Positions 27,601 to 40,250 of a DNA stretch of 64,000 nucleotides are shown one piece after another. Location of the stretch: assembly GCF_021917145.1 (NCBI RefSeq), contig NC_061072.1:13494742-13558741 (forward strand), written 5' to 3'. Under the pieces are notes generated by a model that was not told where the DNA came from, did no database searches, and worked only from the letters and a program-made list of their open reading frames with translations. The translations under genes and the position numbers were made by a program. Source of the DNA: Hypomesus transpacificus. Lineage: Eukaryota; Chordata; Actinopteri; Osmeriformes; Osmeridae. The number at the start of each line of letters is the position of its first letter. Position 1 is the stretch's first letter.

Positions 27601-30600
27601 AGACAACAACTGAGCTACGCTCTGTCAAATGGGACTGTTTCAAGGTCAACAAGCAGGGATCAGTTCCAAACGGAACATGGCTCATTAGGTTTGGGACTGG
27701 GGAGACCCCGGGGCCGGCCGCTGTAAATCAGGAACAAACATCAGCAGCACAAGACAAGAAGGTATGGGCTGGGTTTGGGTGTGTTGGTCTGTAAGGGCAG
27801 GAAACAGCCCTCAGCTAACAGCAGAAGCATGGCAGGGTCCACACAGAGCAGAGACAGCAGGACATGGGCTTTCCTTAAGGGGGCGTACAGCAGCCTGCTG
27901 GACACTAACAAACCAGGAAGCTGGGCGGTCTCAACTTTCAAGGTTGTCTGACAGCAACACAGCCATTTACCACAACAACAACCTGAGTCCTGGGAGGCTT
28001 CCCCTTAAGGAACAAGGAGGGGGGGGGGGGGCACCAGCATATCCATTAGGACTGTCACTGCACTAGCCAGAACAAATGCCTGGTAAGCTGATGTTGCGTT
28101 GCTGTCTCGCAACTGACTGCTCAATATGCTAGCAGTTACTACAGTATATAGTTCAACTGGGTTAAAACGATGCCTGTGTCATTAATTCACAGCTCAAATT
28201 CAACACTTTTTCAATTCATTCTTTGACTTATTTTGTGGTAAATACACGATACATGGGGTCCTTTACTTCCGGGTAAGAAAATCGTGCAGGGTATGATGGA
28301 TCGTGCAGTGACAAGCACACATCCACTGTACTGATCTCAGATCAGTGTAGGGAGGAGTGGGTGGCTGCATGGTTATATGGAGTTTGTCTGAAGGCTTGGA
28401 GCTTGTAGCACTACAGCAGTTCCCAGCAGCTCACCCAGCTAAAACAAGCAGAGGATGTTTGGTGCATTGAGAGGGGGGGAGGGGGGTTAATACTTGCCTG
28501 CCTCAGCTAGCCATAAAGACACAGAAACAGAAAGAAAAGGGAGACAGGATGAGTAGTCGGCACATGCCTGTGTGCAGAGACACTGCACCGTGTCACAGCC
28601 ATGCAGACACACACACAGGCAGACACAGAGACACAGAGACGCATGCAGACAGACACAAACTATCAATGTCTGACACATCTCTCCAGACAGACAGCTGTTT
28701 CAGACAGGACTGATGAGAGAAAATGAGAGAACAATGTGTGTGTGTGTTTCAGGTTACGTGAAGGAACAGAGGAGCGAATGTAAGACGTAAGGGTTACGTA
28801 TTAGTAACTCTATTTGTAAACATGGAACTAAATGAAGGGTCCAGGAGGAGACCGAGTGTGTGTGTGTGTGTGTGTGTGTGAGTGTGTGAGTGAGAGCGCC
28901 TCACCCCGTTGTTGATACCCTGAGAGGAAGATCTTCCAGACCTGAACCTCTCGTACCTGCGAGACAGTAACAGAAAACACAACACTGGTAGGGGTGCAGG
29001 TGTATGTAAGACTGTTTAAGTGCGTGTGTGTTTGTGGTGGGTATGGCTAAAGGGCATAGAGGTGAATGTGTGTGTGTGTGTGAATGTGAGGTGGGTATGC
29101 GTAAAGGGACACAGAGGTGCACGTGCACTGATACGCACGAGCGTGTGCCCTGACAGGTGAGTGTCTGTGAGTGTGTGTGTGTGTGTGAGCGCGGCCCCCC
29201 CCTCACCTGTCGTAGCGCAGGAAGATGTTGTTGAGGTCGTCGTTGACGTGCAGCAGCTCCTCGGTCACCTCCTCGTTGGCCACGCAGGAGATGAGCTCCA
29301 CCACCCTCTGCTGCATGGCCCGGCACGTGCGGTTCAGCTCCTGCAGCAGCTCGTGGTCCGACGGCTCCTCCTGGCCCGGGACCATCTCCGTCAGCATCTC
29401 CGACATCACCTTGGTGTTGCCGCGCACCACGTCCAGCTCGCTGCGAAGCCTGCAGATCTGGGGGTGGAGCAAGGGGTTATGGGGAATAGTGTCATTCGTT
29501 CACGTGCAGTTCAATGACGACGTGTAGTGTTAAGTGTGTGTGTGTGTGTGGGGGGGAGGGTACCTGTTCCGGTGTGGGGTTGATAGATCCCGAGGCCTGG
29601 AGGTTGGGGACCTGAGGGCTGGAGTAGGAGGGTGGGGCAGCGTGGGGTACGGCCTGCGGGGGAGGCTGGGGGCTGGGGAGGGGCGGGGGAGGGGCGCTGT
29701 ACTTGGGCAGGGTGGAATCCCCCTCCGGTGCGCTGGCCAACTGGGGAGGAGAGGAACAGGAGGATGTCAGTGAAAACACCCACACCACTTCTGTTCCAAA
29801 GCCTCTTTTTCTCTCACAGTTTGTCTCTAGCTCTCTCTCTCACACACACAAACACACACACATACCCGGTGGGGGGTGTGTATGGGAGACAGGGTCTCCA
29901 GGTCGGACATGGGGAACTCGATGCCTTTCCTTTTGAGCTCCTCGTAGATGTGGACCACGCCTGTCAGATCTGGGCTGCTCCTGAACGCATCAGCCCACGC
30001 CTGGAACGGGCACAGAGACAAGCATGTTAGTGCCGTTAGGACAGCCAACAGCCATCCCATAATATGGAATTTATGCAATGAGGCTTCAAGCCAAGCAGGC
30101 ACCTCTCAGCGTGTCTGTCGACGCCCACACCCCTGTAGACTCCATCACTGTACAGGTGGAGGGTTTTGTAACATAAACCAAGCATGGGGCGATGTGATGA
30201 TGATGATGTGTGTGACATAAATCATTTCTCTTACTCTATCTCACCATCTGTTTGTCTGTCTGCCTGTCTCTCTGGGGAAGATGTAATTTGAGCCCAGAGA
30301 GCCAGGGCGACCTGAGCTGCTGTAACCAGAGATCTCTCTCTCTTTCACACACACACACACACGCACACGCACACACACAAACACAAACACACTCCTGGAT
30401 GGCAGCGAGTGTAGCGCCAGTGGAAAACACTGGACCCCCCCCCCCCCTCCAGTCTCAGGTAACAAACACTCCAGCCTGATCTCCTCAGCTCAGCTTTCTA
30501 AATGTGGCTACGAATAGAAACCCATCATTTGCTGATTAATTGTGTCTCACGGCTAAACCGACATCCCCAATCTCCACACACACGCGCCTACGCATACCTG

Positions 30601-32855
30601 TATAAGGGCGAGCACTTTGTCTTGTACAATGGTGGGGGGGTTGTTCTTCGGTGAGATGATTTTGACCAGAACCCCGTCGATGAAATCTCTGCTGGTGACG
30701 AGGGCGTGGAAACGATGACCACAGTTCTTGACGCACGTCTCCAGCACCTGAGGGAGGGGCAGCAGCAGCGGGCGGGTTAGAGGACACGCCTCATCACACG
30801 GGGGTTGGAGGTTGTCACGCAAAGCTCTTTTTCTGTCTTGCCAAGCACGGCGGCATTCAAATTCAAAGCATTTGGCTTTCATCTAGCATGTGTTGAAATG
30901 AATTGTAGATGATATTGTTGCAAAGTTATTGAGATGTTATTATTTTTTGCCATGCCAATACTTGCCTTGCCTGGTAAAATTACAGACCGTTCATGGCTCT
31001 AACCACTAAAATACTATTAGAACTGTGCACTTATTATCCTTAAGTATCTGCAGATCTTTCATATCAGCACAATTCATCTGCTGCTTTGGATTACAGAATC
31101 CCCTAAAATGAAGGAAATGTGAATGTGTGTTCACGTCCTTTCTTCTAAACAGGGCACACTGCGTCACCCCAGCTGGGTTCCTGATACATGCTGAGCTCTT
31201 ACCCTTCCCCCCTCGTGCCCTCTCCACCCTCCCCTCCCTGCCCTCCTGTCTCTCCACCCTCCCCTCCCTATCCTACTGTCTCTCCACCCTCCCTGTCCTC
31301 CCGTCTCTCCACCCTCCCTGTCCTCCCGTCTCTCCACCCTCCCTGTCCTCCCGTCTCTCCACCCTCCCTGTCCTCCCGTCTCTCCACCCTCCCTGTCCTT
31401 CCGTCTCTCCGCCCTACTCTCCCCGTCTCACCGTCAGAGCCAGCATCACTTCCCTGTAGTTCCTGTTGCCGTTCAGTCGCTTCTTCACCGCCCTAATGGC
31501 ATCCTTGGGCCTGAAGACACACAGACAGACAGCCCACGGTTAAACAAGGGGCAAGATAGAGAATCTTGAGGAGGGGTGACTGGGTACAGGGCCATTACAC
31601 AGACCATAGTCTAGACATAAGATAAAGACATCATTCTGACTGATGTACAGTAGCTACAACATCTTATTTTATTTGTTAGGTCTTAACTTGTTGAGGAAAC
31701 AACAGATTGGAAGATATCAATCATCTTACAATATCTGTTATACAACAAAGCAAGGTGGAACACATTGCTCCCGCCGGTTGTCCAGCACCCTCTGTGGCTT
31801 CTCCTTCCACCAGCACAGGGTGTGGTGGGTTCTGTAGCCACATAACCACAAACATGTCACATAGATTGCTGGGTGGAACATCCTTGGGATGTGACAGAAC
31901 ACAAAAGTCCTTTGTGTTACTGTTGTCACACATTCACAGATTAACTGGGTGTGTATAAAAGCAAAAGAAACTAGCTTTGACATACAGTGCTTTTATCAAA
32001 TATCAAACCATTTGCAAGCTTGACATGCAAGGTTCATGAAAGATAATTCTTGGGTGAGATTCGTATTCCAGTCCATTACAGTTGTGATAAGACAAGAACC
32101 AGATAAGACTTGGGGAGAGCAAAGACTGGCTGTGTCATTTCCTAAATAAATGACATGCCAATACAAGGAAGGGCAACTGCCGATTTAAATGTCGTAGTTT
32201 GAACAGTGAATGGATTGATCAGTGAACTGATTGGACAGTGCAGGCCCCTGGTATAATAGGTAGTTCATCAATAACTTGATCCTCTCGCTAGCTACTCACC
32301 CATCTTCTGTTTCATTGATTATGTCACATATTTCCATGTTGAGGGTCCAGTCCTCACTTTGTAGTGAGCCATCCGTGGCTCTTTCTAATAAGGTAGTAAC
32401 ACAATAATTAGATGTGAATACAGACATCTGGAAGACTAGCACAGCAGGCTAAGAGCTAATGGTTATACTGTGCTTGGTTGGCTGTCTGGCTATCGAGCTA
32501 ACAGCTAGAATATTCTAGATTCTTGTATTTGAATTATCAATTCCATATTGCATTAGATATGTCTAACTATATTTCTAAACATTTCTTACAATAGCTACAG
32601 CTATCAAGTTAGACAGCTAGCAGGATAGCTGTCGAATCAGCTAGCCGAGCAGCTAATCATGCTAGGCTAGCCAGCTGGTGTACAGCTTTTAAGTACCATA
32701 GCTATTAGCAAGTCTAATAGAAAAGCTAGCAAGCGACCTAACGACAAGACAACCGCAGGGTCACTACAACGGAATATTTCTGAATGTATCAAATATGACA
32801 TACCAATGCAATGCCCCACTGGGGTACTGTACGGGTTTCCTAAAAGGAACTCCAT
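24683..32855 (-). CDS. tom1l2: TOM1-like protein 2 (VHS-GAT adaptor)
   Basis: An endosomal sorting adaptor that binds ubiquitinated cargo, clathrin and Tollip. Fourteen minus-strand exons: 32804-32855, 32300-32384, 31432-31510, 30598-30747, 29866-30000, 29564-29740, 29207-29457, 28905-28956, 27348-27519, 27054-27177, 26521-26596, 25604-25663, 24959-24995 and 24683-24849. All phases close, giving 538 residues (human 507). The VHS domain is about residues 10-150 ([18 protein letters not shown], then [14 protein letters not shown] and [14 protein letters not shown]). The GAT domain is about 227-312 ([18 protein letters not shown]). A clathrin-box-like NLIDLG lies at 336, DDIEEW near 461, and the family C-terminus [14 protein letters not shown] follows. 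[14 protein letters not shown] and MEFLLGNP favour TOM1L2 over TOM1. Exon 11 (residues about 427-451, [11 protein letters not shown]...) differs from the human segment I remember. The start is placed at the conserved MEFLL; an in-frame ATG lies four codons upstream. Confidence 0.93.
26219..26400. repeat. 22-bp minisatellite in a tom1l2 intron
   Basis: About eight copies of CCAGATAATATCTAGGTCCA(GC), with CCAGGTAATA variants in the downstream half. It lies about 120 bp intronward of the donor of the exon at 26521-26596. Confidence 0.92.
26736..27006. repeat. (ACAG)/(ACAC) compound microsatellite
   Basis: About 270 bp of interleaved ACAG and ACAC units in a tom1l2 intron, ending about 50 bp before the exon at 27054. 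The long minus-strand frame of Val-Cys-Leu-Ser through it is an artefact. Confidence 0.93.
31220..31413. repeat. 25-bp pyrimidine-rich minisatellite in a tom1l2 intron
   Basis: Tandem CTCTCCACCCTCCCTGTCCT(CCCGT) units, about seven copies with drift at the left end. The array stops about 18 bp from the splice donor of exon 3 (31431). Confidence 0.88.
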
Positions 32856-33299
32856 CTTGGTCGACAATAAACAATTTGTACGAAGTCACAGTTCGTGAGG
32901 AAGACGCCATAAGCCTCGCCCACACTTTTTTGTATCTAATTGGTGGAAGAATCTTTCTTGTGAATGTGATTTGGCAATTGAAATGTCTATCATGTGGACG
33001 TTGTCCATTGTAAATAAATGACATACAATTCTGCATTAACGCATCTCTAGCTAAGTATGTGGGTAATACAATTGTAATGACTTTATCATTTATATCTAGC
33101 CTACCTCCTCTTCGTTATACCAGTAACATTACGTTGTCTGATTAGAGATCTTTAACAATCTCATTTTAAACGACATTTCACTCTGCGGGTATTTCCATGT
33201 CACTTTACATATTTGATCTTTCCTCATAGTGTTGCTATCTTTTGTTGTTGCCTTTTTTCAGCTTTATTTCTTTAATAGCACAGTTTGGAAGAGAAAAGA

Positions 33300-33371
33300 A
33301 CGCAGAGAGAGAGAGAGAGAGAAGGAGAACAGAGAGAGAGAGAGGAGGAGAACAGAGAGAGAGAGGAGGAG

Positions 33372-33413
<42 letters not shown>

Positions 33414-33464
33414 AGAGCAGAGAGAGAGACAGAGGAGGAGAACAGAGAGAGAGAGAGAGAGAGA

Positions 33465-33499
<35 letters not shown>

Positions 33500-33500
33500 A
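33300..33500. repeat. GA-rich microsatellite between tom1l2 and atpaf2
   Basis: (GA)n interrupted by ACAGAGAG and GGAGAACAG units. Open frames on both strands are low-complexity artefacts. The rest of the 32856-34104 interval holds no exon I recognise. Confidence 0.95.
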
Positions 33501-34104
33501 CGCAGTAAAAGCCAAAGTTGCATTAAAACCCAGACCCTTGCATTAGGCATTAGCATTAATGGTACTGCTCTTACCCTGTAAACCGCCATGGCACCTGATA
33601 GTATTGCTTTATTTCTATTGTTGCAACACAAAAACACAATCCATACTGTACAGGTTTTGAAGCACATACAGGTTTGGTAGGAACAGGCAGGGTCACAAGG
33701 AACTATCATTGAACATCAGGGAATGAACAAGTCACTGTTCCCGTTGAAACATGCAACTGTTTTCAATGGTCACTGGAGACTGAGAACTGGTTCAAAAACA
33801 ACAACGGCCCAAAATATGGGTGTTATACTGTCCTATGCAACTTGGGAACTTTTTTGTAAGAAGTGCCTTAATTGTTGACTGAGTTTAAATAACACTGATG
33901 TTAAAGATAATGACAGATTACCATACAACGCTGTCACAGAGCAAGTCATTTAATTTGTTTACCAACAGAGGACAAAACAGGATCTAAGTTCTAAGGTCTT
34001 CAGAAGCTAAATTAGGTATGTCGTTTGTGTACCTTGTGTGTATATGTGTGTTGTCTGTGCGTGTGTTAGAGAAAGAAAGTCCAGAAGGCTCAGAGGCCAC
34101 TTCC

Positions 34105-36087
34105 TCAGTCCTGAAGGAGTTTGCGTTTGATGGTTGAGCTTTCGGAGGTCAGGTAGACAAACAGAGCGCCGGCGGCTGTCCTGGCCCTCAGCTCATGCGT
34201 GTCGTAGTCATGAGCCCACTCTACGCTCCCCCAATGCTGGATCTGAGGAGGAAGCAAGACAACAAAGAACATATGGAGTCAAGGAGAAAACCCCCACCAA
34301 GATGCCTGAGTGAAACAGAACCTACCCACGACAGAGCACAGTAGATGATCCAAAGGAACCAGATGTTGTGATATCTGGATTTACTCTGCTCATGAGTTAG
34401 TAACGGTAGAAATCTTCTACATTAAGGTAAGCACTGAGTCATTTCTAAGTGTGACATGCAGTCTGGAGCTCATGAGATGAGGTCATACCTGGTACTCCTC
34501 CTCTAGCCGTGACAGCAGCACAGCCTGTTCCACTGTCAGGTGTCTGTCAATCAGTCCTAAGGCGAGGACCACGGACTTCAATTGGGTGATCACAAACTCC
34601 AGCCCTATAGTCAGAACACACAATGTAATTATTAATCAATACAAATCATGATGTAATATAAAAATGTATACTGGCACATTGTTACATGCTTTATACCAGT
34701 GGAAACATGAGTACTCTTACCTGTCAAGGACCAGAAGTTATAGGAGCCTAGGTGCTGGTGGAAGGTAGCTTTGGTTGCCTCTGGGATGTCTGGCCCCAGT
34801 ATGCTGGAGGAAGAGCCGATAACAACGTTGTATCTGTAAAGAGAGAGAAGACAAGGTTTATTATAGTCAGACATACTGTTTTGCTGGGAGAAGACAAAGT
34901 GTAGAAGGTGCAACCTCATCTTGACTGATGAGACAAAGATCTGAAAAGTCAAACAAACCTGTCTTCAGTCCGGTTCAACACAGGGTCCCACTCATTCTTC
35001 TGCAGCTCCACCAGACCTGGGGGTTCATCTACTCTGAAACTGCAGGGAGGACCCACATTCAACACCATCATCCCCATGAACACCAATATCACAGTCATGT
35101 AACAGGGTATGTAACTATAAACTCTGAGATTCCAATTACTCCATTGCTATAACCTAATCATCTATAATAATAATAATCCATTACCGTTGCTAAATGAGAG
35201 AGCGGACTGGAGACTTTCCTTTTGTCCAGGTGATATCAATTGTATCATCCCACATACCAGATAGTGTCTGTTTCCAGGAACTTGAGGGCAGCGGTGATCA
35301 TCTGTTCCTTGTCACGCTGTGTGGGGTTATCTATAGCTGTGTTGCAGAGAGTGGTCTACCAAGAGGAAGATGAAAAACAACATTAACCATATATTTACTT
35401 GAAGTACCAAACAACCAATCGCATTCTCTTTAGCCCACGGGCTGTACCATGTGCATGGTGTAGAATTTGAGTGTGTCCCTCTGAACATCCCACTCTGTTG
35501 CCACAGCAATGGCAAGGGCTTCGTTTGGGACAGCGAAGAGCTTCCCTCCAGGGGTTTTCAGTTTCCGCTTGTCAAGGTTGATCTCAAACAAACCACCTGG
35601 ACAGACATGTAAGGACATGGAACATTCAACATCATTTAATAACATTCTAAGAATACATACATCATTCAACCTTCAAATTATTTTCATGAGTAAATGTTCT
35701 TACCCTCTCCTTGCGATATGCTGACATCTTCATAGAATTTATTTCTTTCTGGTTAAAATAAATACAGAAACACCATCACAATAATGCGTGCAGCATTCAT
35801 GTACATAGTTGTGTGTCCACTGTTCCACAAAACCAACTTGTAGTTAGCTATGAGTGTATTAGTGTTTAAACTACTTGATTGGTATACAATTCAAAAACAG
35901 TCAGCAGTGGGCAAATGAATGAGATACACTAACATTTCAATGTTTTCTTACCTGTTATAGCAGAGGAGTATGCTTTACAATCCACTGAAAAACCAGTAAG
36001 AATGGCTTCACATGCTTTAGGGTAAACAGTGCGGGAAGACAGGGCACATCCCAGTCGACTCTGTAATCTCACAAGATTCTTCAACAT
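34105..36087 (-). CDS. atpaf2: ATP synthase mitochondrial F1 complex assembly factor 2
   Basis: ATPAF2 (Atp12 family) chaperones the F1 alpha subunit in the mitochondrial matrix during ATP synthase assembly. Eight minus-strand exons: 35952-36087, 35704-35748, 35448-35596, 35258-35355, 34959-35039, 34721-34833, 34489-34604 and 34105-34242. Phases close, giving 291 residues (human 289). The first about 26 residues (MLKNLVRLQSRLGCALSSRT...) carry Arg/Lys and no acidic residues, as expected for a mitochondrial presequence. Family blocks seen are FYEDVSISQGEGGLFEINLD, ALAIAVATEWD, NPTQRDKEQ, LVELQKNEWDP, a SSSSILGP block and YQIQHWGSVEWAHDY. Trp96 corresponds to human Trp94, the site of a known disease substitution, and is kept. 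The gene is head to head with gid4, an arrangement also found in human 17p11.2. Confidence 0.95.
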
Positions 36088-36580
36088 ATTTGCATGGACA
36101 ACCTGCTGATCATACGTAAAATACAATCATTAAAACATTGCATCCCTTCGTTCACAGTTTCCAAACACAGCCATGCATGTGACCTTCCGACAGATGGAAT
36201 ATTTTGTCTAATCCAAAGAGCAGAGGGAAATGTAGTCTGGAAATTATGTTGCAATGCCCGCAGAGAACCAAGGTTGACACAGAAAAAACTACATTCACAA
36301 ATCTCCCAAGAAACCTTTTTGATAGATAGGCCAATGAGCAGTTAGTTTTTAAACCTGTGAAATCTCTCAGCGAATGGGAGAGGTGAATGCTGATGCCTAA
36401 TGTCGCCGCGTCGAAGTCCACTTACTTTTCGGGCGCTTGATGAAAACTGTGTTTGCTGATTTCAAGGGAATTGAATGTAGGTGAGCCGCCTCATCCGTGC
36501 TCTCCGTGACTCCCTTTCCAACTCTTATCGCACGGACGGCCACTGACTGCGGTCAGTGACAGCCCCGCGATACGACAGCT
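36088..36580. promoter_or_regulatory. bidirectional promoter region atpaf2/gid4
   Basis: The two start codons are 493 bp apart on opposite strands. The interval contains ACTACATTTCCC (minus strand of 36225-36236), close to the ZNF143/Staf core ACTACAATTCC often found in bidirectional housekeeping promoters. A partial ACTACATTC lies at 36288, a CCAAT near 36328, and a CG-containing stretch around 36400-36440. There is no obvious TATA box. Transcription start sites are not determined. Confidence 0.6.
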
Positions 36581-38590
36581 ATGCCTGTCCCCGCCAGATA
36601 CCTCAGCAACATCCCTATGGCCTTTGCGTCCTCGGCCTCGCTTATCCCCCCTCCCCCGATCAACACCCACCAGCCCGGCGTCGTTACTTCCCTTCTTTAC
36701 AGCGGCTCCAAGTTCCGAGGGCACCAGAAGAGCAAGGGGAACTCGTATGACGTGGAGGTGGTTTTACAGGTGATTTTCAGGGGTTGTCATGTTAGCTAGC
36801 TATCTTATTTGGCTGTCAATCGACAAGGCATTTGCTGACCTGTCAAACAGCCCAACTGTCTGATTGACAGCTCATATGTCCTCGCTGGAAAATCACTGAC
36901 AGCTGGCAGGTACATAGCTTTTTGACGATATCGTCATTTTGTAGCTACAACATTGTCTCAAGTAGTTATAGCTATTCATTTTTGCTTTATCTTGCACATG
37001 CTGGTTCAAGAACACGAACGATTGATAGCTGTCGTAGCTATCTTTCTGCAAGTAGTCTGTCTTGGCTATAGCTATGTGTACCATTAGGCTAATTTGGGTT
37101 TTCATTGTGTGGTACATCATTCTATGCACTTTGTAAAGCTCTCTCTTGGAAGTCGCTTTGGATAAAAGCGTCTGCTAAATGAATACATGTAAATGTAATA
37201 AAGACTACCATCTGGTCAAATGTATTGACTGATGGCAATGAAACGTTATGAACAGGATTGACTAATAATAATCAAGCATCATACAGATTATTGACTGTTT
37301 GTAATGAAAGATCAGGATTATATTTGGTCATGCATTTTTTCTTATATCTGTGATGTTTCCTGTCAGCATGTTACTATGGAGGATTCCTACTTGTGTGGGT
37401 ATCTGAAGATCAAAGGACTTACAGAGGTAAGACAACAGGCTTCACTGTAGGACATGGAAATGCAATAGTTCCAATTCTTCTGACAATATGAGCGCTTTAT
37501 AAATGTGCTACGTCCTCCCACCTGTAGGAGTACCCTACACTAACAACGTTCTTCGCTGGTGAGATCATCAGCAGGAAGCGCCCGTTCCTGACCAGGAAGT
37601 GGGATGCAGATGAGGATGTGGATCGTAAGCACTGGGTAAGAGGGAGGGGCCCGTAAAAACTCTAAACCCCAAACAACAATTGCACTGTCTCCTGGCCTGT
37701 TTTCCATGGTGATTTTACTGGGTGTTCCGCCCCTCAAACCTGGTCCTCCAATGTGTGACGCAAAGAAGTCGAGGGTCAGGTATCAATGCTGTGCTCCCTC
37801 TGAAGTCAATTATTCTTTTACACAACAGGGCAAGTTCCAGGCCTTTTACCAGTACGCTAAGACCTTCAACTCTGATGACTTTGACTACGAGGAGCTAAAG
37901 AACTCAGACTACATCTTCATGAGGTGGAAGGTAGAGTACACTTGACATGGGTTGTATCAGGCTACATGTATCCCTGGTTAGCTCTATTGTCCATTGGGTA
38001 ACTGTGTGGTGATTGGCTCCTGCAGGAACAGTTCCTGGTTCCAGACCACACCATCAAGGACATCAGTGGAGCTTCCTTCGCTGGCTTCTACTACATCTGC
38101 TTCCAGAAGTCCACCGCCACCATCGAGGGCTACTACTACCACCGCAGCTCTGAATGGTACTAGGATGACTTCTTTAGTAATACCTTTAGTCCAAGGAGGT
38201 TACACTGTGTAGATTCTAAAATGTTTCCTTAAGTTTTGTTGTAAGCATTGGTGAATGGGTAGCAAGGCCCTCATGAGATGCTGTGTATTTGGAAAAAGTA
38301 ATCATGGGGGCTCACCGTGTTCCTTTTCCCTTTTAAAATAATTTAACGTGTCACTCCATTGAGGTTAGTTTGTGTCCCAATTATTCTCTGTCCCATGATT
38401 GGCAGCAATATGTTTCCATCTCACTTGAAATAAGAGTGCAAGCACAAATACACCCTCTTCCTCCTCCCTCTTCCACCTTCCAAACACACTTTCCATTTTT
38501 CTGCAACCCCCACCCTGCCTTCCCAGGTACCAGTCTCTGAACCTGACCCATGTTCCAGAACACAGCGCTGCCATCTACGAGTTCCGGTGA
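36581..38590 (+). CDS. gid4: GID4, CTLH E3 ubiquitin ligase substrate receptor
   Basis: GID4 is the receptor of the GID/CTLH E3 ligase for Pro/N-degron substrates. Six exons: 36581-36769, 37367-37426, 37528-37635, 37829-37930, 38026-38156 and 38527-38590. Phases close, giving 217 residues. Landmarks are [68 protein letters not shown] and the C-terminus LNLTHVPEH...IYEFR. The human protein is 300 residues; the 83-residue difference is all at the N-terminus, which is low-complexity in mammals. Using that offset, Gln49, Leu81, Glu154, Ser170 and Tyr175 line up with human pocket residues 132, 164, 237, 253 and 258, so N-degron binding should be kept. Met1 at 36581 gives a natural start; no in-frame upstream exon was seen. 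Confidence 0.95.
37126..37200 (+). repeat. SINE 3' tail fragment in gid4 intron 1
   Basis: CTTTGGATAAAAGCGTCTGC followed by TAAATGAATACATGTAAATG is a tail motif widespread in teleost SINEs. The same tail occurs at 43455 and inverted at 44931. Confidence 0.75.
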
Positions 38591-38769
38591 CCCCGGCAAC
38601 CAGGCTCTGTTGGCGCACAAAGACTATGAGGCAGAGCAGAGACCTGCAGATGCAGCTGGAAAGAGGCAGAGGAGGAGGGCTTGAGGGAGGATGGTGTTAA
38701 ACGGAAAACTGTGTTTTATGATAAAGATGAGGACGTTCCTGTCAAAGGTTGACCTAGAATAAGGGAGAT

Positions 38770-38797
38770 GGGGGGGGGGGGGGGGGGGGGGGGGGGG
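38770..38797. repeat. poly-G tract
   Basis: 28 consecutive guanines about 180 bp after the gid4 stop, probably in the 3' UTR. Such a run could form a G-quadruplex and is prone to length error. Confidence 0.97.
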
Positions 38798-40250
38798 AGA
38801 GAGAATGGAAGGATGCCTGGTAGCTTTTATTGGCTGTAGGATGGAGGGAGAAACGACTGACTGACTGATTGAAGGAGGAAAGGAGCACCGATTGGCTCGC
38901 TGACTGGAGAGACAGCGCTCAAGGACATCTGCATCGGATCACCTCTTCACTTAATCTGTTTGTTTTTTAACATATTGGTTTTATTGGTCCTTTTTATCCT
39001 CCGGCTCTCTGCTGCTGCTTGCTGTGCTGGGACACTTTCCAGAGGTCAAACTAGGGTCACGGCCTCTAGCCTGGGGGGGCGGCGGGCGTAATCTCGTTTG
39101 ACTCAGCTAAAATATGACAATGATTCCTTGACGGAGTCTGCTAAAGAAGGATGGATGGATGGATGGATGAAGGGATGGACAGGTGGGGTCTGTCTCTGCC
39201 ACAGCCGAAGCAACAAAACGGATGCATTGTGGGATGAGTGGAGACGCTGAGCTGAGGACCTGTGTACAGGAGCTGGCTGGACTTAGTGGCTGGACAGTGT
39301 TTTTGTTGCTATGCTAGGTCTGATGCAAACGAGATTTTGCTACAGTATTTACCTCTTTTAAATAGACAGAAACCTCCGCAGAGCTTCACCAAGTCATGGG
39401 GGTCTTTGCTCTAAGCTAGTCTGGGCGATGTTGACGAGTGGTGGTTGTGGGTATTGTGTTGTTGTGGGTTACGCAGATGAATCAGTGGGTTTCGCAACCA
39501 GGGGTAGTCCAGCAAGGTTCGGGTTTCACCGTTCACCGGTGGAATAACCGATAAGTAACGTGCCAGCGACCTGGTGAACCCAATGAGGAAAATCAAGTGT
39601 ACCCTCGTGTTACTATCCCCTACCTATCTCTGCATCCGACACAGACAACACATAGAAACAGATACTTCTAGATAGCTATATCCTTTGGGTCTGTTTTAGA
39701 TGTTTTTCATCCCTTGTCATCTCCAACTATGCAACATTATCAACATGGCACTCCGCAACTATCAACCTCAACTTTCCAGAGAAACAAATCTATTCTATCA
39801 TCATCATAGTATTAAATGTCTATCTTTATCACCATTAAAGGAACTATTTTTGTCTAAATGCCTTTGGAATCACACCCTCTCCTCTCCCACCTTTGCCCTT
39901 TCAATGTGACGGTGCCATCTTTTTCAAGCTTAAAGAGTTGTATTATGACCACAGAGTGTGTAATGCTGGACTTGTGAGTGGAGTAAACCATATCAGAACA
40001 ATAATGACTCTGTGTTTGTCCGTAACCCAAGGATACGTGCTGATAATACATACACCTGTCTTCATTCCCTTAAAAACAGTAGTCATAAAGTTTTATCAGT
40101 AAGTTTACTCAAAGGCAGTTCATGAACACGACTGTACCCATAGCCTGGTGTAGGTTCTGGACATGCTGGGTGGAAGTGTTGATTTGGTCCCTCGCCCATT
40201 CTGTTCACTCATGAGCACCCTCTGGTGGTTACAATGGTACATTTCACTGT

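Noticed and set aside
32856..32867. Upstream start MSTK for tom1l2
   Set aside because: In frame, but the conserved family N-terminus begins MEFLLGNP at 32855; kept as an alternative only.
36152..36421. 89-codon minus-strand frame upstream of atpaf2
   Set aside because: Lies in the shared promoter, resembles no ATPAF2 presequence and does not join exon 1 in a supported way.
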